Source: Dallia pectoralis
Taxonomy: Eukaryota; Chordata; Actinopteri; Esociformes; Umbridae
DNA: 64,000 nucleotides
Direction: 5' to 3'
Assembly: GCA_029465975.1 (NCBI GenBank)
Contig: CM055760.1
Location: 9,262,788 to 9,326,787, forward strand
A model generated the notes under the pieces. The model had not been told where the DNA came from, searched no databases, and saw only the letters and a list, made by a program, of their open reading frames with translations. This document shows, piece by piece, positions 1 through 64,000 of this stretch. Position 1 is the stretch's first letter, and each line of letters starts with the position of its first letter. The position numbers and the translations under genes were made by a program.

Positions 1-946
1 CTGAATGAGGGTCTGTGTAGGTCTGTGTGGGTCTGTGTGGGTCTGTGTGGGTCTGTGTGGGTCTGTGTGGGTCTGTGAGGGTCTGTGAGGGTCTGTGAGG
101 GTCTGTGTGGATCTGTGTGGATCTGTGTGGATCTGTGTGGGTCTGTGTGGGTCTGTGAGGGTCTGTGTGGGTCTGTGTGGGTCTGTGTGGGTCTGTTTAG
201 CTGCAGGCCAGTCAGGGTGGTCCTAATGTTCTGGCTGATTGCTGTATATAGATATATATATATCCATATATATATAGATGTGCAGAATGTGCAAACACAA
301 TGTCCATATATAATGGCCTCGTCTAACACCCACCTGCTGACAGACTATCAGTTTTCCCATGTTGTCCTAGAGAGGGAAAAGAGGGATTGGCAAATGGGGT
401 TCATTCCTGATAATTGAAAGGGTCAATACCTCAGTTTGAAGGCCAATTGATTGCAGTCAAAACCTGCCTATGAGCTTTTCGAAACTAGAAAGACACGTAA
501 AACCATTTTTACAAATCCTCACAAGACAGAGCAAGCTTAGACGGCAACAAGATATAGCTTCACCCAACTCTAAATAAAAAATCAAGGTCAAATCTCTTCA
601 TCCGTTTGAACGATACAACGTAAGAACGATTGTGTTCTGTTGCACAGGCCATGCCATTTATCAACGGAGAGTACACCAAGAGCAAGTATTCACAGATTGC
701 AGATCATTTCCTGCAAACACTCTAGACTGTCATCTAATTGGCTAGAGAAATCTATCATGTCTGATATCAAGGCGTGTAGGACTTTAATATGGGGGTTGTT
801 AAAGGCTCTAAAGACTGGGAACTCTTTTCTACTCGTCTATATACACAGTAGTCAAATGATCTCATTCACCCACCAGAGTCTTTCCCTTTGCCATCCTCTG
901 TTATCACTTACCTATCCCACACCACTATGGTAACAGTCAAACCTAC
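1..946 (-). other. UNC13B intron, no exon seen; contains a 10-bp minisatellite
   Basis: Positions 1-199 are about twenty copies of a 10-base unit (gtctgtgtgg with T/A variants), followed by a short AT repeat at 246-280. I see no exon matching the rest of MUN in 200-946. Confidence 0.7.
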
Positions 947-54981
<54,035 letters not shown>

Positions 54982-55194
54982 GGCCAAAAAAAAGCTTTTC
55001 TCTGACAATTCTTACTTAAACAAATCAGCAAAGGTTGCTGACAAACGAATCACTTTTAAAGTTGTCGCATAAATCCCAGGGTTACAGGTGTCCTAAAGAT
55101 GCTGGAAAGTGTAAAATAAGGACTCGGCAAGGAGCATTAGCCCCCTGCCACAGGCACACGCCATGACAAAATCCATTAAACTAACCTGAACAGA

Positions 55195-55345
55195 CCCAGA
55201 TAGCGAGAGGGCGGAGCTACGGTACTCTGGAATGACATCAGGCCCGTCCAATAGGGAGGCGCGCTGTCTGAAAGGGGCGGGTCAGACATTAGGTTCTGAC
55301 CAATCGAGAGGGAAGAGTAAAACCCGCAGGTTGTAGGGACAGGTG
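55195..55345 (-). promoter_or_regulatory. Likely UNC13B (ub-type) promoter
   Basis: A short GC/CpG-enriched island in AT-rich surroundings, 200-370 bases upstream of the first ATG. It holds a GC box (ggggcggg, about 55274), two CCAAT motifs (about 55248 and 55299) and a CRE-like tgacatca. No TATA box. Placement is inferred from composition and position. Confidence 0.5.
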
Positions 55346-55552
55346 TTCTTACGCCGGCCTGTCACTTCCAGGACGTTTTTGTAATTTTAACATACAGGAA
55401 AAAATGTCTAAACATGTGTAACTCTGTGTTTGAACCGTATATAACATTTGCACACGGCTTAAAATGTAAATTGCGACTTGTGCTATTACGTTTAAAACCT
55501 AAGCAGTTAACTTTGTAAGATACATTACTTCCTTTGAGCATTTATATTATAT

Positions 55553-55588
<36 letters not shown>

Positions 55589-57162
55589 AATGATATATAT
55601 ATATTAACATTTTATAAAAAACTTATCATAGCCAATAGTTTATGCTAATTTTCTTGTTTTTTTGTAGTTCAATAAAAAGTGTCAATGACTCCTAATGAGA
55701 GCAATGTAAACCCAGGGCTTTAATGCTGATTGGCTGGTAGTCGTGGCACAAGTACAATGCCTCATTTATATCTTTATAATTACATTTTATAACACATTGA
55801 TTAAATCATTTATTTAATACATAGCTATTTTATTTAATTTTGACTTAAATGGCATTCCACGGAATCTAAGAGGAGTTATCACTGACATCGAGAGATCCTG
55901 TGATTTTTTATGACAAAAGAAATCTTTACAGAAGGCAATGCCATGACATGAGTAATAGCCACCAAAACACAAATCAGTTCTAATAATGAACTAATAATTT
56001 GATACCTTTGTTGACCACAGAGAAAAATATTTTCTGCTAAGTGTTTTCAAATAAGCCCTTAATTTAATACAGGATTTACCACTCTAAAGCCTTTTTCATA
56101 GTCTGTTTAGTGACTCTGATGATACGGATTGCATATCAAATCTGCTTTTGCCTTTAGACTAAATAAGTCTGATATTAAAAAAATCTTAAATTCTGATTCC
56201 TGGCCCATAAGTGTTGAGATATTTGCATATATTGGTCATTAATTCCATAGGTGTTTAGCTCGAGTTAAAGTTTGTGAAAACTTTTTAAAAGAAAACTAAA
56301 CGATGGATTGCCGTTGTATTGGTCTAAACTACGGTTGGGGTTGACAACAGAATCATAACTCACTCAACACCGCCACCCTGAGGTATAAATAAGTAATGTG
56401 CGGACTGTTCTGGAAATCATTTAATATAAAGAAATTTAGAAAAAATACAATAAATGTAGCATAGGGTAAAACTGAAAGAGCTGAAAACAAAAACACTATT
56501 GTGAAATCCGTGGTGTCCACTTCCAAATAAAAAAAAATGATAACTTACTAATGATAAGATTACAAGAGTTCATGTACAAATGCATTCCCTGTTATGCATA
56601 TCAATTTGGTATTATTGTGAAACAGCATCCCAAAATGTATTCTGAACTATGATCATACAAGTTATTTTGGGAACATAAGGTTCTGGCCTATTGTTCCAGA
56701 TCTCCATGAAATGTTATGTAGAAATTAATTTATAATCTTTATGTTAAAAGCAATTAATGTAGGAAATCACTGTTTGAGCTATACCCACTGAAAGGTTTAC
56801 ACGACATCACTCCGACGCACGAGGAAACAATGAAAATAGGACAAGCCGCAATTATTTACGTATGAGTTGATACCTATAGATGCAAGATGTATCACTGAGC
56901 AGTGTGACTTGATCTAGTTATAAAGTTTAAACCAATCTATGCCCGCCCCGTTAATACAAAAAAAGCAACAAAATAGACGTATCACTGAATGTTCCACTTT
57001 CAATGTTATTGAACTGAAAATATTGAGCCAGCAACCTTCACCTTACTAAATTTAGAATTTCCTTCCCTTCTCTATTTGCTTATGATCTGGAGGCTCTTAT
57101 TCTCCGGGCAAAAGCTCACAATTAAATTAAGTAAAACAATATGGCCCAATCCCAGAACACCA

Positions 57163-57417
57163 CCTAGACCAGGGGAGGGCAAACATATCAGCTCAGGGGT
57201 CACATCAAAAATCCTCATGCAAGGGCTACATTTGTTTTTGTCTTTTGTAAATTATTTGGGGGCTAAAAAAGGGCAATAATTAGAATGTATACACGTCATA
57301 GTTATACTTAATGTCTATTTTTAATATCAAAATCTTTTTAATTCAGATTGAGATACCTACCGCAGGCCGTATGGACATGGCATTGGGGCCTTAGTTGGTC
57401 CACTCCAGCCCTAGACC
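57163..57417. mobile_element. Small non-autonomous hAT-like element with 8-bp target-site duplication
   Basis: CCTAGACC occurs at 57163-57170 and 57410-57417, flanking 239 bases. The left end reads aggggagggcaaac, the familiar start of hAT (Charlie-like) elements, and the right end reads ggtccactccagc, loosely complementary. The interior (ggggtcacatc, cgcaggccgtatgg) fits the degenerate 'gggccacat' body of such elements. No transposase. Confidence 0.65.
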
Positions 57418-57487
57418 CTACACACACTTATGGTGATATGAGAGAATTAGACTGGTATATGTAACATGGAAAGTCTAATTTAGAGGG

Positions 57488-57543
57488 CAAGATTGAGCCG
57501 TGACAATATTGTTTAAGTCACCAGCCAAATATCCACAAGTGTG

Positions 57544-57574
<31 letters not shown>

Positions 57575-57682
57575 ATATATACACATATATATATACACAC
57601 ACACATACATACATACATACATACATACACACTTGTGGATATTTGACAGGTGAATTAAACAATACCATCACGGCTCAATCTT
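57488..57682. repeat. Inverted repeat (about 55-bp arms) around an AT/AC microsatellite loop
   Basis: The left arm contains gattgagccgtgacaatatt and caaatatccacaagtgtg. The right arm is its reverse complement with a few differences (cacacttgtggatatttg and aataccatcacggctcaatc). Between them lie tatatata and cacacatacatacat runs. No clear target duplication seen. Confidence 0.85.
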
Positions 57683-58207
57683 ATATATAGTGTTGAAAAA
57701 CAGAGTGACTAAAGCTCGGACAAAGAAATGTAAAAATTTGAAGGCCAAAATATGAACATAGAAGACAGGAGAATCATTCCAACAGTACATCACTTAAACA
57801 TACAATATGACTAAATCAACAGCAGAAAGGGCAGAATTTAAAATGTTCTAAACCAGGTTACTGTTACTATATATAGGTCACCATCATTACCAACAGTGCA
57901 GTACCTTTGACATTTTGTTCCAAGAGAAGATCATCAATACATTAGGTCAGAGATCAGAACATGTGCGTGTACTTTATAAAATAACACAAAACATGAATCC
58001 ACCCAAATCAGAATGCTGTTTCCAGGTCATAAAGCACACTCAAAGTATTCTTTCAACATCCTCCAATATTCAGCAGAGAAGTGTGTCCTATTGGCCAGAC
58101 TGTGGTGATGCTGACCAGGCAACAAGACCCAGTGCCGGATGGTTGTCAGGCCCCGCCTCCTAGTTGTCAGGCCCCGCCTCCTGGTTCTGTGTTTCAATTG
58201 GCCTTTA

Positions 58208-61200
58208 CTACTGGGCTGGTTTTTCAGACTCCTCATCAATTGCCCATTTGGGACTTAAGGAGGACACAGACTCCACCTTCATGGTGCTTTGTTTGGCCAG
58301 GCTGCCATAAATAGACATTGCCTAAAGTGGGGAAAGAGACCGTTACCGTAAAAATGTAGTAGAGGACAAAAAACAGGGGGGTGTTCAAACGGAGGCATAG
58401 GGAAGACGGGCAGAGCAATGAGACATGAACACGCAGTTACGGGAACAGAGACAGACCTGTGCCACCATGCCACTGATGTCACCAGAGTTTGAGGGCAGCA
58501 GGATGGTGTTGGATTCCTTGGCGAGATTGGCGAAGGCAGAGACGTACTGCTCCGCCACACTCAGAGAGGCTGCAGCATTTCCATTCTGTACAAGACACAA
58601 CCACACCCAGTGTTATCCAGAGCAGTGACAAGTGGTACAAATATATGCAGTAAATTGTGTTGTCATTATCCATTTCTGAAAATAATACTCCGGACATTAT
58701 TAGCAGCTTTTCAGTTATTTGTCTGATACCACCCTAAATAAAGCATGAAAATGCTTTAAAACATATTTTTATAAGAAATAAGACTTACAACTTTTTGGAC
58801 ACGTCATGATGGATATGGAAGAGTTTAAACCAGAGATTGAATTTTACGGACAACAGCTATGTTCACCGTGTTAACTGTGACTTTACCTGTTCAGCTAGAG
58901 CTTCTGACAACAGACGTATTGCCTTAGCCTTGGCTTGTGCTTTGGCTAAGAGAGCATTGGCCTCACCTAGAAGAAGATGAAAGCAAATTATTTATTAGTT
59001 AGTGTTAAAACAACACTACAGCCACCCCCCCCCATGTAGAGCAAATTATAAAGCCATGAATTCAACAAAAGTGTAGTATTACAATCCTAGTTATTTCATA
59101 AATGTATGTTGTGATAGAATTAAGCTACATTTGAAAATTAAGAATAGAAAACATCCGTGTTTGGGTGATCTTGGGGTCACAGAATGAATGCATTGATCCA
59201 TGTAGACACACCTATAGTGTACATATTGGTGTGAACAATCATATAATGATGAGATGGTTTACAGGAACGTTCAGGCAGACAACTATGCTGCACTTCCAAT
59301 AAATAACTAAATGTATTTCCACCATGACTCAACCAGGATATTTTCCACTATACGTCACCGCTAAAGAACAACAACAGGATGGTCAAACTTTCAGATCACC
59401 ACATGACGACAAATGTTTTAAAGTCATGCAGATGTGCATTAACCTACCAGCTGCTTTGTTGATCTGTTCTGTTTTCTCTCCTTCTGAGGCCAGGATTTGA
59501 GCTTGCTTGCAACCCTCAGCAACGTTGATGGCAGCCTCTTTGTGCCCTTCGGACTCCAGCACAGTAGCCCTCTTCTTCCGCTCTGCCTCCACCTAGACAA
59601 TAAGAAGGCAGTCAGAAATAAAGTACCCACACCAAACTCATTCCAGACAGGAGGGAAGACGCAACAGGAATGTGTCGGAGCTACAGAGCCGTCGTTAGTA
59701 GATGTGATTGGACTGTCATTTATTCGTTATCGATAACCTAACTTAGTTACGGGTCCAGCAGCTTAGCCATCGCCCTCACCTGCATCTGCATCGACTCTTT
59801 GACACGCGGAGGAACATGTATGTCCTTGATTTCATATCGGAGGCAACGAATTCCCCAATCATCTGACGCCTGGTTGATGGAGTGGACTATGTTCGTATTT
59901 AGGGTCTCTCTTTCCTAGAAAAAAAAACAAAAAAGGGAAAGTAGGTCAATAACTATTTGTTTTTTTTAATCACATTTAAACATATTGGAAGAAACGAACA
60001 GTTGGGTTTTAGGCTGGGTGTTGGTAAAATAACTTTGTGACAACTTAGTTGTAATAAGGGTTTAATAAATACATTTCATTGATTGATTGATCTTACCCTG
60101 AATACTTTGTCTAGAGTCAGCTTTCCCAGCTCTGAGCGCATGGTGGTCTGGGCAAGCTGGGTAACAGCATACTCTGGGTCCTCAACGCCATAGCTGGCCT
60201 TATAGGAAGTCCATCTTGTTATTATTTACTATAAGCAGCTTTAGAAATAACCATAAACCAAATCCCATAGAAAACAACTTCACAACAACATTGTTTATAC
60301 CAACTTACCTTAAAGGGGTCCAATATCCTAAGATAGAGGACTCCATCAATCTGCAGTGTAACATTATCTGTGAATGACATCAGATAAGCTATTCATTCAG
60401 AGAACAGGACTGAGTGCCTGAAAATTATGAAAACTGATTTGCGTTGATAATTATAGAAAACAAAGACACTTGCCTAAAGAGACTGCTGACTGTTCCGGGA
60501 CATCAATAACTATCTCTTTAAGACTTTGTACATAACGAATTTTATCCAGGATTGGGATAAGAAAATTCAAGCCCTATAGAACATCCAGAACAGGGAAAGA
60601 CATATTAGCGGACTAATTATGATGCATTATATTGGGATGATCATTGGCCGATTAGAGATATATATTACCGGCTCGAGGATACGATGGAAGCGACCCATTC
60701 GTTCCACAACCCAGGATTCTTGTTGTGGCACAAACAACACCACTGTGTTCATGGGCAAACTGGACGCCCATCGCTGCTGGGCATGTGTCGCCCACAACGC
60801 TGGCACTGTGGGCACAGACCTCTGGGAATGCTGCAGTGACACAATAACAATAACCAAAGTACACATTATACTACACTGTTACATCTGAAAGTTACAGAGT
60901 TGCAACAGAAAAATGCAACAAACAGAGCATGACACTTCGATGATATACGTATCTATTTGATTGCCTGCTATTCCCAGGTAATTTGTACAACCTTCAGTTA
61001 AACAGACACCAGCTGTATAAATGCAATATATTTCCGATCAGGGAGAAATAAGTGTTACACCTGACTTTAACCTTACTGATTGCCTCTCCCCAAGGACCCC
61101 CAGACATGCCATTAACTTAATCAATTCCAGGGCACGTTTGATTAGACTCCTTGATTAGTAAGTCTGCTCAACCTGGTCAGAACTACAAGAAAACGGCAAA

Positions 61201-61352
61201 ATGTTTTGGTGTCCCGGTGGCAAGGAGATTGTTAACAAGTAGCACAGTACAGTATAGAGATAGCTCGCTAGCTGACCACATAAGCTTGCTTATAAAAGCA
61301 TAGTTCTCACCTTCAAAAGTGCCCCGCTGGTCCTGCAAAATGTCCGGAGCAT
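58208..61352 (-). CDS. stoml2: STOML2 (stomatin-like protein 2, SLP-2), complete, ten coding exons
   Basis: Inner mitochondrial membrane SPFH/prohibitin-family scaffold that binds cardiolipin and prohibitins and organises membrane microdomains, mitofusin-2 and PARL/YME1L assemblies. Exons are 61311-61352, 60669-60830, 60474-60573, 60309-60367, 60097-60198, 59780-59914, 59448-59592, 58887-58966, 58457-58585 and 58208-58321 (stop TAG). These give 1,068 bases and 355 residues, against 356 in human. The N-terminus (MLRTFCRTSGALLK, then a basic Ser/Arg/Trp stretch) is a mitochondrial presequence. PMNTVVLFVPQQESWVVERM begins the SPFH domain, followed by LDKVFR and RYEIKDIHVPPRVKESMQMQ. A long charged coiled coil (EAERKKRATVLESEG to LLSEALAEQ) and NTILLPSN follow. 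The C-terminal tail is diverged. The start codon has A at -3. Same strand as UNC13B and about 3.2 kb upstream of it. Confidence 0.97.
60474..60573 (-). CDS. stoml2: STOML2 exon 3 with a non-canonical GC donor
   Basis: Reads GLNFLIPILDKIRYVQSLKE, then IVIDVPEQSAVSL plus one base, and is followed by GCAAGT instead of GTAAGT. Joining at this GC to the acceptor at 60367 gives the conserved SLDNVTLQIDG. No GT nearby keeps frame and homology. All other positions of the donor match consensus, as expected of a U2-type GC-AG intron. Confidence 0.9.
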
Positions 61353-62434
61353 TTTCTTACTCTAATATTGACGCCAACACGCAGCTATGTGCTTCAGATA
61401 AGGGGATAAACGTATGAATTATGCTTCCATGTGTGACCCTTGGCGAGCTATGAAAGAAATTACATCAACTTGGAGTGCTGATCAAAAGTGTCCCCCCTTT
61501 TTTAATCGACACTTAAGGTTCCAGGTGAAGCGGTAATAGTTAACTAACTACAATAAACATACGTTCATAAAATAAAAATGTCCAACTAAAAATGCAAAAT
61601 GGTTTTTACACATTATTACGATTTTAAAACATAATATATGGCATTGAAAGTAACCCGAGTCAGATATTACAGAATTTCGTATATGCACATTTTCAGTGCG
61701 CATGTCAGCACCGGTCAGCATAGACCGGAAGTGGAGTAACAGCGAGAGATGACCGTGTGGAAACGTTTCATAGAGATGGTTAGACGACCACCTGCTGGAG
61801 GAAAATGTGTTTCAATCCAGAATGCCGGTCCTGGCACATGCCAAGTGTGAAGGGGAGGAAAGATTGTTTCGTTTGGAATTTAACATTTCAAAGAGTGTCG
61901 AGTGTTTCAATAAACTCTAGAATGATGCAATTCATTTTCAACTTTTTTAGAAATATAATTCCTTATTTAACAAACGTCTCATTTCATTTTAAAATAAACA
62001 CAATTAGTACAATAAAATTGGGGAGCTATTTGACATTTTATGTATTACGTCTTGTAATCAGACTTAAACAAATGAATGTCATAATTAATTTATTAAATAA
62101 ATAGGAGAGCCAATATTTTGCCATATTTTACCTGACATTGACAATCTTAAAAATAATGTTGTGGCTTATAATATTAATTGCACCATTCAATTCACATGTG
62201 TGTCCTAAAGTGTGTTTTTTTATCCCTACGCCACACCCTTAGAGTTTTGTCAACAACTCCAGACCAGAGGGTACTATGCATGTTTTTACAGGCGGGGGCG
62301 CTGGTTTGGGATTTATGGTAATGTACTCAGTACAAAACCCCTCATCACAATTTTAAGGACTAGTGTCCACTCTTATTTAAAGTACTGCTGCAATTGTGTT
62401 ATGTTGGGCATTTTTCTTTCTCTCAGACATTTTT

Positions 62435-62760
62435 GATAAGGTTCAGATCTGGGCTTTTACTCTGCCATTCTATAAAATTCAATTTCTTCTTTTTGAGCTC
62501 TTATGGTGTAGCTTTGCTTGTGTGTTTTTGATAATTGTCCTGTTGCAAGATTCGTCTTTGAATGAGCTTTAGGTATTTCACTGATGCCCTCAAATTGCCC
62601 TCAAGCATTCTCTAGTCCAGTAAAGAAAATATAGTTGAAGCAATGTGGTCATGTTGACCAGGGCACGAGACAGCCCCAAACTATATTGCCACCGCCTCCA
62701 TGCTACACAGGTTTATGACTTTCTACTGTTCAAAGGTATCTCAAAGGTAATCTCATAATT
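62435..62760 (+). mobile_element. Degenerate dispersed fish DNA-transposon-like repeat
   Basis: The phrases gttcagatctgggctttt, ataattgtcctgttgcaaga and gacagccccaaactatat occur in the same order as in a common teleost interspersed repeat that I recognise by pattern. Family name uncertain, no open frame. Confidence 0.45.
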
Positions 62761-63089
62761 GCATTTTTGCTTAACCTGCCTTATGGCATTGTAGCCCAAC
62801 TACTCAACCATCGCATTGTTTTGACCTTTACCCAATAATTCCCTGGAAAATGTCAGTGTATAAATATTATTTTTTATTTATTTCTTATTTAAACTAAACT
62901 CCTATATATCTCTCCCAGGGTTGCCCCATTTGGACCGACATTAAATCCTCCTCACACTTTATAAAGACATGGATGTGTGCTCAGTCACCCATCTACCCAT
63001 CTCTATGGCGCATGCGCTATTGCATTTCTACTGGGCCAGACGGTGGCAAATGAATGGGTTGCTGGAGTCCAATGAAGGAGGCTAAGGGG

Positions 63090-63206
63090 GAGTTTTATCG
63101 CGGTGTGCACACCTGAGCTACCCGTCCTGCCGTGTGGCTGTTGTGTAAATAAGTCATTATCGACTGGCCCCTTAGCCGAGGGAGGACGAACCGGAGCCGT
63201 GCAAGG
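63090..63206 (+). promoter_or_regulatory. Possible promoter and non-coding first exon of a plus-strand gene
   Basis: A locally CpG-richer stretch (atcgactggccccttagccg, gaccggagc-like run) ends gtgcaag followed by gtcagt, a plausible donor, with a ccaat at about 63070. No coding frame. The gene body would lie beyond the window. Confidence 0.3.
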
Positions 63207-63667
63207 TCAGTAGCACTAGCTGTTATACCAGTGTTAACATAGCATGTATAGCTAACCGTAATGGTACTAGTAACTATAGCTATCTACTGTACTAGTAGCC
63301 TGGGTTGGTGTGATAAACCATGATTTAACAAGCTAACAAATGCATCTCAGTTATTATAATCACGCCTTCCAATAAAGACATCCGATAATGGTACTTTTTG
63401 ACCAATACAATGATGCTGGATGACCCTCTTCTTGTCTACTATAGTAACCCATGGGTCATCTGGCATGTTAGTAGGAGGAAACACTCGTCTATAAGGTCAA
63501 GTGCGTGGTTCTGTTGGCGGTGGGCTTGGTAGTTTAGCGACGCTCCCTTACTGCTTCAATGGACTGTTGACAATGAGTGATAGCCCCTACACGACCATCT
63601 GACATACGAGTTTAGTCCAAGGATAGTAAACACTCCTCCTGGCCAGCCGCAGGATTTTGTGTGCGGT

Positions 63668-63775
63668 ACCATGCTTCAGACCCAGGTGTGGAAGGTGTTA
63701 ACATGCTTCAGACACAGGTGTGGAAGGTGTTAACATGCTTCAGACACAGGTGAGGGAGGTGTTAATATGCTTCAG
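63668..63775 (+). repeat. Tandem repeat of about 32-33 bp, three copies
   Basis: Copies of catgcttcagacacaggtgt followed by ggaaggtgttaa, with small differences. Confidence 0.85.
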
Positions 63776-64000
63776 CTAGAGGCACAAGCTATAGTAAGTG
63801 GTAAGTGTTTGGTCTATAGTTCAGTTTAAAGATGTCAACAGATGAGGGCTGTATGTTTCATGAACCGTTTTGCGTGTGACCATATGAACGTGTACGTTTA
63901 AGCGCTTTCATTCTATCTTAACACACCAGAAAACCTGGCATTAATCCAGTTACTAAAATCGTCAGTTGTTTGTTGCCATGTTAATGAAATTATCGAGATT

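Larger units (their letters stand above)
54982..58207. other. UNC13B-STOML2 intergenic region
   Basis: Besides the promoter island this holds a (TA)n tract (about 55556-55607), a hAT-like element (57163-57417), an inverted repeat (57488-57682) and the STOML2 3' UTR. The 3' UTR includes a doubled ttgtcaggccccgcctcct at 58142-58182. The rest is AT-rich with no gene seen. Confidence 0.65.
61353..64000. other. Region right of STOML2: upstream sequence, transposon-like remnant, possible next gene start
   Basis: Positions 61353-61800 should hold the STOML2 promoter, but I see no clear core element. 62435-62760 resembles a dispersed fish repeat. 63100-63210 may be a first exon on the plus strand. 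63668-63775 is a short tandem repeat. Confidence 0.55.

Noticed and set aside
640..933. Candidate next MUN exon at the left edge
   Set aside because: The translation shows no similarity to the expected LDAE-to-LNNVLDEL segment, and no matching splice sites were seen.

Overview
The window is vertebrate nuclear DNA, almost certainly from a ray-finned (teleost) fish. The evidence is intron-split genes with GT-AG junctions, vertebrate-type synaptic and mitochondrial proteins, short introns, very dense mini- and microsatellites, and degenerate DNA-transposon remnants. I cannot name the species from sequence alone. There is no prokaryotic, viral or CRISPR content.

Almost the whole window is one minus-strand gene, UNC13B (Munc13-2), the synaptic-vesicle priming factor. 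Reading from right to left, a short first coding exon (54960-54981) begins the ubMunc13-2 form. It is followed by the C2A exons (49061 down to 40963), linker exons (39140-35487), a giant open exon of about 3,180 codons (24645-34194), a Ser-rich exon (23763-24065) and a calmodulin-site exon (23339-23387). Next comes a separate large first exon with its own ATG (14646-17067), which matches the brain form bMunc13-2 in layout and size. The shared part follows: linker, C1, C2B and MUN exons from 14386 down to 947. The gene leaves the window at the left edge before the end of the MUN domain and the C2C domain. The ub-type exons I assembled keep frame across every junction (3,561 bases, 1,187 codons).

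Upstream of UNC13B lies STOML2, also on the minus strand. It is complete in ten coding exons (61352 down to 58208, 355 residues) and has one GC-AG intron. UNC13B and STOML2 are also close neighbours on human 9p13.3, which supports the UNC13B call over its paralogues. The 3.2 kb between them holds the likely UNC13B promoter, a small hAT-like element with an 8-base target duplication and a long inverted repeat. Right of STOML2 are a degenerate transposon-like stretch and a possible first exon of a plus-strand gene.

Three things stand out. First, two separate intronic tandem arrays in UNC13B were built by copying the 3' end of an exon together with its 5' splice site (seven extra copies at 4451-4827, ten at 9931-10735). 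Second, the giant exon encodes long disordered repeats around an aromatic-rich, globular-looking core that I do not recognise. Third, sense-strand UG tracts flank the C2B splice donor. Most other long open frames in the window are side effects of tandem repeats.
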